Source: OCS116 cluster bacterium
Lineage (GTDB): Bacteria > Pseudomonadota > Alphaproteobacteria > Rhizobiales > OSC116
Assembly (NCBI GenBank): GCA_002402005.2
Contig: NVUS02000201.1
Coordinates: forward strand, 1-5,658
Reading direction: 5' to 3'
DNA length: 5,658 nt
Below are positions 1 through 5,658 of the stretch, piece by piece (the stretch's first letter is position 1; every line of letters begins with the position of its first letter). The position numbers were made by a program, and so were the translations under genes. The notes beneath the pieces were generated by a model. That model made no database searches, was not told the DNA's origin, and saw only the letters and a list, made by a program, of their open reading frames with translations.

Positions 1-428
1 AAGCGGTTGAGCGCATCAACAAGCGGCATAATCGGACGTTTTTGCATGTCCTCATCGCCATCAACCACCACCTTGCCATCGGCCAAAGCCACGGCGGCAG
101 TTAAAAACCGGGCAGCTGTGCCAGCATTGCCAACAAATAGTGCCTCATCGTCTTTGGGTGCAAATAATTTCCCGCTGCTGTTTATGGTAATTTTAGTGGC
201 GTTTAATTCACCAACTTCAACACCCATTTTGCGCAGAGATTGTGCCATATAAATTGTATCGTCACTCACCAAACAACCGGTAAGCTCGGTAGTACCAGAC
301 GACAAGGCGGCCAGCAACAAAGCGCGGTTGGAAAGGGATTTAGAGCCGGATACGATGACCAAGCCATTCAGGGGAGTTTGCGGACGAACAATTCTTACAG
401 CCTGTTGAGGTTCTGTAATATTTGTCAA
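1..428 (-). CDS. aroA: EPSP synthase (3-phosphoshikimate 1-carboxyvinyltransferase), N-terminal part, cut by the left edge
   Basis: The enzyme transfers enolpyruvyl from PEP to shikimate-3-phosphate in the cytoplasmic shikimate pathway. About 142 codons are visible, roughly the first third of a family normally near 430 residues. Numbering from the TTG at 428, the substrate loop GSKSLSNRALLLAALSSGTT covers about 28-47, with K30 as the expected shikimate-phosphate/PEP contact. SDDT follows at 55-58, the PEP/glyphosate loop GNAGTAARFLTAA at 100-112, and MQKRPIMPLVDAL at 128-140. The forms RFLTAA and MQxRPIxPLVD resemble the EPSP synthase domain of fungal AROM proteins more than E. coli AroA, which has AMRPL. 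The usual Pro before GSKS is Ser here. No ATG or GTG is available. I chose TTG 428 because it leaves a usual short N-terminus and has the purine-rich stretch AGAAGAAAAGATAG upstream; an in-frame TTG at 476 lacks a ribosome binding site. An in-frame TGA lies just beyond that. The family call is firm; the start is not. Confidence 0.93.
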   Translation of the reverse strand, partial: MTNITEPQQAVRIVRPQTPLNGLVIVSGSKSLSNRALLLAALSSGTTELTGCLVSDDTIYMAQSLRKMGVEVGELNATKITINSSGKLFAPKDDEALFVGNAGTAARFLTAAVALADGKVVVDGDEDMQKRPIMPLVDALNR

Positions 429-448
429 TTTTCTATCTTTTCTTCTAT

Positions 449-465
449 GCCCGCATTTCGCGGGC
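449..465 (-). other. GC-rich stem-loop in the aroA leader
   Basis: A perfect 6-bp inverted repeat, GCCCGC with GCGGGC, encloses a 5-nt loop (GAAAT in the aroA sense). It ends about 20 nt before the proposed aroA start. No T-run follows on either strand, so it does not look like an intrinsic terminator. It could be a leader hairpin affecting aroA translation, or a Rho-independent stop of unusual form for the upstream gene. The stem is seen directly; its role is unknown. Confidence 0.4.
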
Positions 466-476
466 TGATTGGGCAA

Positions 477-518
477 TTGAGGTCAATTTAAATGAATATA
501 CACATAAATCAACCTCAA
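477..518. repeat. Imperfect inverted repeat between the TbpB-like gene and aroA
   Basis: TTGAGGT at 477-483 is the exact reverse complement of ACCTCAA at 512-518. After two unpaired positions the match continues for five more pairs, 486-490 with 505-509. The loop is 14 nt and AT-rich. The repeat begins 16 nt past the stop of the TbpB-like gene and overlaps the possible aroA promoter. It could be a 3' end structure of the upstream transcript or an operator. It lacks the T-run of a standard terminator. Confidence 0.35.
485..512 (-). promoter_or_regulatory. Possible sigma-70-type promoter for aroA
   Basis: On the minus strand TTGATT (512-507) and TAAATT (490-485) are separated by 16 nt, giving a start site near 478 and an aroA leader of about 50 nt. 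Both boxes are imperfect, and AT-rich gaps give such matches easily. aroA could equally be transcribed by read-through from the upstream gene. Confidence 0.25.
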
Positions 519-533
519 ATAGTTTTCATATAA

Positions 534-1412
534 TTATTGCTTGCCGACGGTGGCAAAGGTAATCACATCATCTACCGTTTCAATTTGGCCGGTCGCGCCG
601 ATTTCTGCGGCTGCTTGGCCATAAAATTTGCCATTGATGACATTATTAAAAACCGCAACATCCGTGCCATTGTCAGCAAAGCTCAATGCACCTGAAAAGC
701 CATTGCCGGAGATTTTGCCGTTTTGAATGCTGACAACGTAACTTTCGTTTTTCACACTATTGTTTACCACATCATAAGTGCGGATATTATCGAATTGCCC
801 TGCAATGGTTTGGGTTTTGAAGTTAGCTGTCAAACGGCTTGCACCATCGACCCAACGTTGCACACCACTGCCTTTATTGACTGTATAGCCTTCCACCCGG
901 CCGTGATAAGTGACGGTTTTATCACTCGGCATGGCGGCCGTGCTCTTGCCGAAAATTGCATAGCCACGCTCGACATAATTTTCGGGGGCATTTGACAACC
1001 CAATATACCAAAGGTCAACATTATCTGTAGTTAAATTATGAGTCGGTGCAAGGTCTCGCTTGGATGAGTTTTGCAATGAAATAGTGATGTTGCCAAATTG
1101 TTTTTGATAGAGATAGGCCTCACCGGTGACTAGATCGGCATTGGTAAAATTATAAGTCTTGCCATCTCGCACAAAAGTCAACATGCCGCCACTGTTTTGT
1201 GACAATTCGATTTCTATTGATTTAAGGGTTGATTGGCTTTTGGCGGCATCGCGGTTAATGGTTGCCATAAACGCCTTACCATTCACTGGATTGACCGCGT
1301 TAACACTGCCACCGGTTGTACCGCTGGCCACCAAACTAGTGACAGCCAAGCCAATAAGGCTGGTTTTGACAATCAAATTTTTAGCCGTGAATGGTTTTGT
1401 AAATACAAGCAT
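534..1412 (-). CDS. Secreted TbpB-like beta-barrel protein without a lipobox cysteine
   Basis: This 292-residue exported protein is cysteine-free. Residues 1-30 form a signal peptide: lysines at 6, 11 and 16, then the hydrophobic core LIGLAVTSLVA at 19-29. A Gly/Thr/Ser-rich linker follows at 31-37. The C-terminal half has the alternating polar/aromatic strands of the eight-stranded barrel of transferrin-binding-protein-B-like proteins. Examples are YHGRVEGYTV (169-178), RLTANFKTQTIAGQFDNI (193-210), GKISGNGFSGALSF (232-245) and NGKFYGQAAAEIGATGQI (260-277). The last closely follows the family signature GxFYGPxAxExGG. Known relatives are mostly surface lipoproteins or secreted haemophores that bind host proteins, haem or metal; no ligand can be assigned here. 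S30 replaces the lipidation Cys expected after LVA. Its ATG follows GCGGGGG, an acceptable if unusual ribosome binding site. No Slam translocon or TonB-dependent receptor gene is in view. Family call is moderately firm, function open. Confidence 0.75.
   Translation of the reverse strand: MLVFTKPFTAKNLIVKTSLIGLAVTSLVASGTTGGSVNAVNPVNGKAFMATINRDAAKSQSTLKSIEIELSQNSGGMLTFVRDGKTYNFTNADLVTGEAYLYQKQFGNITISLQNSSKRDLAPTHNLTTDNVDLWYIGLSNAPENYVERGYAIFGKSTAAMPSDKTVTYHGRVEGYTVNKGSGVQRWVDGASRLTANFKTQTIAGQFDNIRTYDVVNNSVKNESYVVSIQNGKISGNGFSGALSFADNGTDVAVFNNVINGKFYGQAAAEIGATGQIETVDDVITFATVGKQ
1325..1411 (-). other. Sec signal peptide region of the TbpB-like protein
   Basis: The segment codes for a short positively charged n-region, a core of about 12 apolar residues and the sequence TSLVAS. 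Type I cleavage could fall after VAS (residue 30) or after SVNA (residue 39). A type II site would need Cys at residue 30, which is coded AGC here. Cleavage sites are inferred by eye. Confidence 0.6.
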
Positions 1413-1470
1413 AATGCCCCCGCAATAACATTAGAAAAAAAGTAAACATTTATAAAACATTAGAATTATA
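1413..1470 (-). promoter_or_regulatory. AT-rich upstream region of the TbpB-like gene with a TATAAT box
   Basis: A perfect TATAAT lies on the minus strand at 1470-1465, giving a leader of about 45 nt. No good -35 box is at the right distance: TTGAGA is 12 nt away and TTGCAA 20 nt. The 10-mer TTCTAATGTT occurs twice (1465-1456 and 1436-1427) between this box and the start codon. The gap also has no clear pyc terminator, so read-through from pyc is possible. Confidence 0.3.
1427..1465 (-). repeat. Exact 10-bp direct repeat upstream of the TbpB-like gene
   Basis: TTCTAATGTT is present at 1465-1456 and again at 1436-1427 on the minus strand, 29 bp apart, which is close to three helical turns. 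A shorter copy of the AATGTT part sits between them (1450-1445). It may be paired binding sites for a regulator or chance in AT-rich DNA. Confidence 0.35.
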
Positions 1471-1511
1471 AAGGCAGTAATTTCTCAATATTGCAAGGGC
1501 TAATAATATTC

Positions 1512-4500
1512 TTAAGTATATACCTCAATGGTTAGCACCAAATCATGCGCTTCGACACGCTTGCCGGCGGGCAGTACAATTTCTGACACCTTGCCATCCA
1601 CCTCGGCATAAACCGCAGTCTCCATTTTCATCGCTTCCATCACAAAGAGACGATCGCCTTTGCTGACTTTGTCGCCGAGATTAACCGCGAAATTAGCCAC
1701 CAGGCCGGGCATCGGTGCACCGATATGGCCGGCGTCATTGGCATCGGCTTTGCGCACTTTAATCACATCACCAATAAGCGCATTGTCTTCAATGCGCACG
1801 GTGCGGGGTTGGCCGTTTAGTTCGAAGAATACTTTGCGGTTGCCGTCTTCATCTACATCGCCCAAGGCTAGATAGCGGATAATTAGGGTTTTGCCACGTT
1901 CCATCTCGACACTGACTTCGCTGCCAGTTTCGATGCCGTAGAAAAACACATCGGTCGGCAGGACTGATAGATCGCCATAATCGGCACGGCGGGCCATATA
2001 GTCTTTGAACACTTGCGGATACATAAGATGTGAGGCCAGTTCGGCATCAGTAATTTTATAATCAACCAGCTCTTCGACCATTTTGCGCTCGGCGATTAGA
2101 TCGACAGGAGCGAGTGATGCGCCGGGGCGTTCGGTAAGTGGTTTTTCGCCTTTAAGTACTTTCTTTTGCAGCGCTTCGGGGAAGCCGCCAACTGGTTGGC
2201 CTAAATCGCCTCTGAAGAATTCTATCACCGAGGCGGGGAAGGCAATTTCGTGATCTGGATCTTGCACTTGCTCAACTGATAACTCGCTGGTCATCATATA
2301 CAGCGCCATATCGCCGACCACTTTGGAGCTTGGCGTTACTTTAACGATGTTGCCGAACATTTTATTGACATCAGCATAGGTTTTGGCAACCAATGGCCAT
2401 TTTTGTTCGAGGCCTAGGCCGCGGGCTTGTTCTTTTAAATTGGTATATTGTCCACCGGGCATTTCGTGCTTGTAAACGTCTGACGCGCCAGATTTAATGC
2501 CAGCTTCGAAGCCTGCATAATGGCGTCTAACGTCTTCCCAATAATTATTGATGGTGATGAGGGCATCATCGTCCAAACCTGTTGCGCGGTCGCCATATTT
2601 AAGCGCCGCATGGATAGAGCCCAGATTTGGCTGGCTGGTCAGGCCGGACATGACATCAAACGCCACATCGACAGCATCGACACCGGCATCAACCGCGGCC
2701 AATACGCTAGCAGCTGCAATACCGCTGGTATCATGAGTATGGAAATGTAGCGGAATGCCAACTTCTTGCTTAAGTGTGCTAACCAATAGCTTGGCGGCTT
2801 CGGGTTTGACCAAGCCGGCCATGTCTTTAATGCCGATAATGTGGGCGCCGGCAGCCTCGAGCTGTTTGGCCATATCTACATAATATGCAAGCGTATATTT
2901 ATCTTCATTCGGGTTGGTGAGATCGCCGCTATAGCAGATGGCAGCTTCGCAGATTTTGCCACTGTCAATCACCGCATCCATGGCCACGCGCATGTTTTCG
3001 ACCCAGTTGAGGCTATCGAATACGCGGAATACATCGACGCCTTCTTGTGCTGCTTGTTTGACGAAATATTGCACCACATTGTCGGGGTAGTTTTTATAGC
3101 CAACACCATTGCTAGCCCGCAATAGCATTTGCAGCATGACATTTGGCACAGCTTCACTAAGCTCATTAAGGCGCTTCCATGGGCATTCGGTTAAGAAGCG
3201 CATCGCCACATCGAAAGTCGCGCCGCCCCAGCATTCTAGTGAGAAAAGATCGGATAAATGTTCGGCATAATAAGGCGCAATGGAAGTGATGTCTTTGGAG
3301 CGCATGCGGGTGGCGAATAGGCTTTGGTGGGCATCTCGCATGGTGGTATCGGTGATCAATACGTTTTTCTGTGCCAACATCCATTTGGAGACTGCGTCTG
3401 CGCCTTCGGCTTTGAGCAGGTCTTTTGTGCCGGCTTGCAATTGCGCGCTGCGGCTGGTTCTTGGGATTTTAATTGCCGGTGGGTTGTTCGGCACCGGGCG
3501 GCCTTTAACCTCTTCATTGCCATTGACGATGACATCGCCCATAAAATTAAGCAAACGGGTGGCGCGATCGCGGCGCTCGGGAAATTCGAACAGGCTTGGG
3601 GTTTGGTCGATAAACCTTGTGGTATAATTGCCAGTTGCAAAATCGGGGTGATTAATGAGTTTTTCTAAAAATTGCAGGTTGGTTGATACGCCCCTGATGC
3701 GGAACTCGCGCAGGGCTCTGTCCATCCGGCGAATGGTTTCGCGCGGGGTGGCGCCCCAAGCGGTGACTTTTTCGAGCATGCTGTCATAAAATGGGGTGAT
3801 GACTGCGCCGGAGAAGGCTGTGCCGCCATCTAAGCGGATGCCAAAGCCTGTCGCGCCGCGATAGGCGGTGATGCGGCCGTAATCTGGCACAAAATTCTCT
3901 AACGGGTCTTCGGTTGTAAGACGACATTGCAGGGCATGACCGTTGAGGCGAATCTCGCTTTGTTGTGGCACACCGGTCTCTTTGACATGGCCAACGCGGC
4001 CACCTTGGGCGATGCGGATTTGGGCTTTAACGATGTCAATGCCGGTGACTTCCTCGGTCACTGTATGCTCAACTTGCACCCGTGGGTTGACCTCGATGAA
4101 ATAATATTGACCATCATCGACATCCCATAGAAATTCGACCGTGCCGGCATTTTGATAGCCGGCGCTGCTCATCAATTGATGGGCGGACATGCAGATTTCC
4201 TCGCGCTCTTCATCGCTTAGATAGGGTGCGGGGGCGCGTTCGACCACTTTTTGGTTGCGGCGTTGCATCGAGCATTCGCGCTCGAATAAATGCACCACAT
4301 TGCCATATTCATCAGCCAAAATTTGCACTTCGATATGGCGGGCACGGCGGATTAGTTTTTCGAGATAGACCTCATCATTGCCAAACGCGGCTTTGCTTTC
4401 GCGCTTACCTGAATCGACTTGGGCGTGTAGTTCTTCGGCATTCTCGATGACGCGCATGCCACGGCCACCACCGCCCCATGAGGCTTTGAGCATTAACGGG

Positions 4501-4973
4501 TAGCCGACTTTTGCGGCCATATCTTCGACTTGTTTTTTGTCTAGCGGCAGCGGCTCTGTGGCGGGCACGGTTGGCACGCCGGCATCATCAGCGACATGAC
4601 GAGCCGAGACTTTATTGCCGAATTTTTTCATAATGTCAGTTGAAGGACCGATAAATTTAATGCCGGCATCTTCGCATGCGGTTACAAAATCTGGGTTTTC
4701 GGATAAGAAACCATAGCCGGGATGAATGGCATCAACACCGCTTTCGACCGCAATGCGGATGATGTCTTCGATGTCTAGATAGGCTTGTACCGGGCGTTTG
4801 CCTTCGCCGACCAAATAGCTTTCATCGGCTTTAAAACGATGCAGGGCAAAACGGTCTTCGTGCGAATAGATGGCCACGGTTTTGATGCCCAGCTCGGTGG
4901 CTGCGCGGCAAATGCGGATGGCGATCTCGCTACGGTTGGCGACTAATAATTTAGTGAATGGCTGAATAGACAT
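1512..4973 (-). CDS. pyc: Pyruvate carboxylase, complete single-chain biotin enzyme
   Basis: A cytoplasmic tetrameric enzyme that uses ATP and bicarbonate to turn pyruvate into oxaloacetate, refilling the TCA cycle and feeding gluconeogenesis. The 1153 residues match the usual 1145-1180. The biotin carboxylase domain (about 5-455) starts FTKLLVANRSEIAIR and has the ATP-grasp loop GGGGRGMR at 167-174 and EVNPRVQVEHTVTE at 294-307. R425 and R427 fit the acetyl-CoA allosteric site. The carboxyltransferase domain (about 535-810) shows TDTTMRDAHQSLFATR (541-556), the carboxylated lysine K716 in GIKDMAG and metal ligands in HFHTHD (743-748). T880 in VTPSSK is the expected proton-transfer threonine. 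The biotin carrier domain (about 1083-1151) holds EAMKM with biotinyl K1116. All key motifs are intact, with no frameshift. I chose the ATG at 4973: it follows GGGGAG by four bases and gives the standard N-terminus. The frame stays open to a TTG at 5126, but that stretch has no family likeness and crosses two hairpins. Confidence 0.98.
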   Translation of the reverse strand: MSIQPFTKLLVANRSEIAIRICRAATELGIKTVAIYSHEDRFALHRFKADESYLVGEGKRPVQAYLDIEDIIRIAVESGVDAIHPGYGFLSENPDFVTACEDAGIKFIGPSTDIMKKFGNKVSARHVADDAGVPTVPATEPLPLDKKQVEDMAAKVGYPLMLKASWGGGGRGMRVIENAEELHAQVDSGKRESKAAFGNDEVYLEKLIRRARHIEVQILADEYGNVVHLFERECSMQRRNQKVVERAPAPYLSDEEREEICMSAHQLMSSAGYQNAGTVEFLWDVDDGQYYFIEVNPRVQVEHTVTEEVTGIDIVKAQIRIAQGGRVGHVKETGVPQQSEIRLNGHALQCRLTTEDPLENFVPDYGRITAYRGATGFGIRLDGGTAFSGAVITPFYDSMLEKVTAWGATPRETIRRMDRALREFRIRGVSTNLQFLEKLINHPDFATGNYTTRFIDQTPSLFEFPERRDRATRLLNFMGDVIVNGNEEVKGRPVPNNPPAIKIPRTSRSAQLQAGTKDLLKAEGADAVSKWMLAQKNVLITDTTMRDAHQSLFATRMRSKDITSIAPYYAEHLSDLFSLECWGGATFDVAMRFLTECPWKRLNELSEAVPNVMLQMLLRASNGVGYKNYPDNVVQYFVKQAAQEGVDVFRVFDSLNWVENMRVAMDAVIDSGKICEAAICYSGDLTNPNEDKYTLAYYVDMAKQLEAAGAHIIGIKDMAGLVKPEAAKLLVSTLKQEVGIPLHFHTHDTSGIAAASVLAAVDAGVDAVDVAFDVMSGLTSQPNLGSIHAALKYGDRATGLDDDALITINNYWEDVRRHYAGFEAGIKSGASDVYKHEMPGGQYTNLKEQARGLGLEQKWPLVAKTYADVNKMFGNIVKVTPSSKVVGDMALYMMTSELSVEQVQDPDHEIAFPASVIEFFRGDLGQPVGGFPEALQKKVLKGEKPLTERPGASLAPVDLIAERKMVEELVDYKITDAELASHLMYPQVFKDYMARRADYGDLSVLPTDVFFYGIETGSEVSVEMERGKTLIIRYLALGDVDEDGNRKVFFELNGQPRTVRIEDNALIGDVIKVRKADANDAGHIGAPMPGLVANFAVNLGDKVSKGDRLFVMEAMKMETAVYAEVDGKVSEIVLPAGKRVEAHDLVLTIEVYT
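1617..1637 (-). other. Biotin attachment site of pyruvate carboxylase
   Basis: The codons around the AAA at 1628-1626 give the motif EAMKMETA. K1116 is the lysine biotinylated by biotin-protein ligase, 37 residues from the C-terminus as usual for the carrier domain. Confidence 0.95.
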
Positions 4974-4985
4974 AATGCTCCCCAC

Positions 4986-5003
4986 ACCGCCAAAAATGGC
5001 GAT
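4986..5003 (-). other. Stem-loop next to the pyc ribosome binding site
   Basis: In pyc-sense RNA, AUCGCCA pairs with UGGCGGU around a UUUU loop: seven pairs including one U-G wobble. The stem ends three bases before GGGGAG, close enough to affect ribosome loading. The opposite strand has a C-A mismatch at the wobble position. Confidence 0.5.
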
Positions 5004-5014
5004 TTGATTGATAA

Positions 5015-5048
5015 ATTTTACCAATTGGGCAGTGCCAACTGGTAAAAT
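5015..5048 (-). other. Long 14-bp stem-loop in the pyc leader
   Basis: In pyc-sense RNA the arms AUUUUACCAGUUGG and CCAAUUGGUAAAAU pair over all 14 positions, 13 Watson-Crick and one G-U, around the loop CACUGC. On the other strand position 10 is an A-C mismatch. The near-palindrome could also be read as a DNA operator with TTGG/CCAA core arms. No T-run follows, so it is not a standard terminator or attenuator. Confidence 0.6.
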
Positions 5049-5167
5049 GGAATGCACCCGAAACTCTCTAAATATGTGATTTAAAAGAGCCTTCTCCTCA
5101 AGCAGCCTCAATGTGCAAAATGACAACTAAAATGGCAAGCTATATTATTTAATTATGAGCTATATGT

Positions 5168-5179
5168 GTATAATTATAC
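5168..5179. repeat. Perfect 12-bp palindrome GTATAATTATAC
   Basis: The sequence equals its own reverse complement and includes TATAAT on both strands. It sits 5 nt past the phosphatase stop codon and contains the proposed pyc -10 box, so it could be a regulator site overlapping the promoter or simply a symmetric -10 region. Confidence 0.5.
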
Positions 5180-5201
5180 CAAGATTATGACCAAGACATA
5201 A
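5173..5201 (-). promoter_or_regulatory. Probable pyc promoter with extended -10
   Basis: On the minus strand TGGTATAAT (5181-5173) is a consensus -10 hexamer with a TGn extension. The poor -35 candidate TTATGT (5201-5196) lies 17 nt upstream and falls within the last codons of the phosphatase gene. The predicted start site is near 5166. A consensus extended -10 can compensate for a weak -35. This is the best promoter candidate in the window. Confidence 0.45.
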
Positions 5202-5658
5202 CATATGGTGATTTTTGACCGGCAGAGGCGGTTAAATCATTGAGTTTTGGTTGGCTCTGATCGTTACATGGTTTGACCCATAATGCATCCCAGCCTGCCG
5301 ATTGCGCGCCGTGATAATCATTCACCTCGCCATCGCCGATGAAAAGACAATCTTTGGCATCAACATTCATAAGTTGTGCGACCCTGTCAAAACAAGCAGG
5401 GTTAGGTTTGTTAATGCCCAAAATCTCATCGCCCGAGGCAAAGGCCGTATCAAAACAATCGCGAATGCCGAGATGATCAATGACCGCATGTTGCATGAAA
5501 GATGGGCCATTGGTGATGAGAGTGAGTTTTGCGCCTGAGGCTTTGAGGTTTTTAAGCATCGGCACAACGCCATCAAACAATCTTTGATTTTGCGCCCAGA
5601 GGTTAGAGAAATTGGTGAGCTGCTGTTGGGCCTCGGTTTGGCTAATGTTGGACATAAT
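5185..5658 (-). CDS. HAD-superfamily (subfamily IA-like) hydrolase, C-terminal part, cut by the right edge
   Basis: Probably a cytoplasmic phosphatase of small phosphorylated metabolites; substrate unknown. Numbering from the Met at 5655, LFDGVVPMLKNLKASGAKLTLITNG (26-50) carries HAD motif II (T48, N49). DEILGINKPNPACFDRV (76-92) carries motif III lysine K83. LFIGDGEVNDYHGAQSAGW (104-122) is motif IV, with acidic residues D108 and D113 for Mg2+. The order and spacing resemble YjjG-type and N-acylneuraminate-9-phosphatase-type HAD proteins. The nucleophile motif DxDxT is not present, and the cap region before residue 26 is short. The Met at 5655 is therefore most likely internal and the gene begins beyond 5658; the frame is open to the edge. 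It ends 211 nt before pyc, and its last codons overlap the proposed pyc promoter. The tail after VKP (127-129) is polar and not a recognised domain. Confidence 0.85.
   Translation of the reverse strand: MMSNISQTEAQQQLTNFSNLWAQNQRLFDGVVPMLKNLKASGAKLTLITNGPSFMQHAVIDHLGIRDCFDTAFASGDEILGINKPNPACFDRVAQLMNVDAKDCLFIGDGEVNDYHGAQSAGWDALWVKPCNDQSQPKLNDLTASAGQKSPYVMSWS

Larger units (their letters stand above)
4974..5166 (-). promoter_or_regulatory. Structured pyc leader, no gene inside
   Basis: If transcription starts near 5166, the pyc leader is about 190 nt. It has no ATG on the pyc strand before the pyc start, so an ATG-initiated leader peptide can be excluded. It holds a 14-bp stem-loop (5015-5048), a 7-bp stem-loop (4986-5003) and then GGGGAG four bases from the start codon. 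Both stems carry a position that is G-U only in the pyc-sense RNA. I recognise no named riboswitch class. It is a candidate cis-acting leader; function is inferred only. Confidence 0.45.

Noticed and set aside
7..491. Two plus-strand open frames at the left edge
   Set aside because: The minus strand here codes for EPSP synthase with clear conserved motifs; the plus-strand translations are low-complexity and match nothing I recognise.
723..995. Plus-strand open frame of about 90 codons inside the TbpB-like gene
   Set aside because: It is antisense to a better-supported gene and shows no domain or motif; other plus-strand frames across pyc and the other genes were set aside for the same reason.
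1484..1511. AATATT repeats just after the pyc stop as a terminator
   Set aside because: AATATT is self-complementary; the 6-bp all-AT stem with a 12-nt loop and no T-run is too weak to call.
3280..3668. Overlapping plus-strand open frames of about 115 codons within pyc
   Set aside because: These are antisense shadows of the linker between the biotin carboxylase and carboxyltransferase domains, with no recognisable protein features.
5015..5048. Reading the pyc leader palindrome as an intrinsic terminator or attenuator
   Set aside because: The stem is followed by a mixed sequence rather than a run of T, and there is no leader ORF beginning with ATG.
5083..5100. Strong ribosome-binding-like GAGGAG upstream of pyc as a sign of a small gene
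   Set aside because: No ATG follows on that strand before the pyc start, and the only open frame there is the one continuous with pyc.
4974..5126. Longer pyc reading frame starting at TTG 5126
   Set aside because: The extra 51 residues have no likeness to the family N-terminus, there is no good ribosome binding site at 5126, and ATG 4973 has GGGGAG and gives the expected 1153-residue protein.

Overview
All four protein-coding genes in this window lie on the minus strand. Reading in the direction of transcription (high to low coordinates) they are: the 3' part of a HAD-family phosphatase gene (5185-5658, running off the right edge), a complete biotin-dependent pyruvate carboxylase gene pyc (1512-4973), a secreted TbpB-like beta-barrel protein gene (534-1412), and the 5' part of an EPSP synthase gene aroA (1-428, running off the left edge). 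I see no RNA gene, insertion sequence, CRISPR array or phage feature.

The organism looks like an alphaproteobacterium of moderate, somewhat low GC content. The pyruvate carboxylase is a single 1153-residue chain. Its catalytic residues are offset by only about two positions from those I recall for the Rhizobium etli enzyme. The other three genes are consistent with a Gram-negative proteobacterium but do not narrow it further. The genus cannot be told from this window.

Intergenic regions: the 211-nt gap between the phosphatase and pyc is the most structured non-coding DNA here. It holds a probable extended -10 promoter inside a 12-bp palindrome, then a long leader with no ATG. That leader contains a 14-bp stem-loop and a smaller stem-loop that ends three bases before the pyc ribosome binding site. 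Both stems have one position that is a G-U wobble only in the pyc-sense RNA and an A-C mismatch on the other strand, which favours RNA structure over a DNA operator. The 99-nt gap before the TbpB-like gene is very AT-rich, with a repeated 10-mer and a TATAAT box. The 105-nt gap before aroA carries two inverted repeats and a possible promoter. No classical stem-plus-T-run terminator was found in any gap.

Functionally the genes are not obviously one pathway. Pyc refills oxaloacetate, aroA makes chorismate precursors, the HAD protein is a small-molecule phosphatase of unknown substrate, and the TbpB-like protein is exported to the envelope or outside. The window is mainly ordinary chromosomal housekeeping sequence. 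The points worth a second look are the pyc leader and the TbpB-like protein, whose signal peptide is one base away from a perfect lipobox. I found no convincing evidence of a new multi-gene system.
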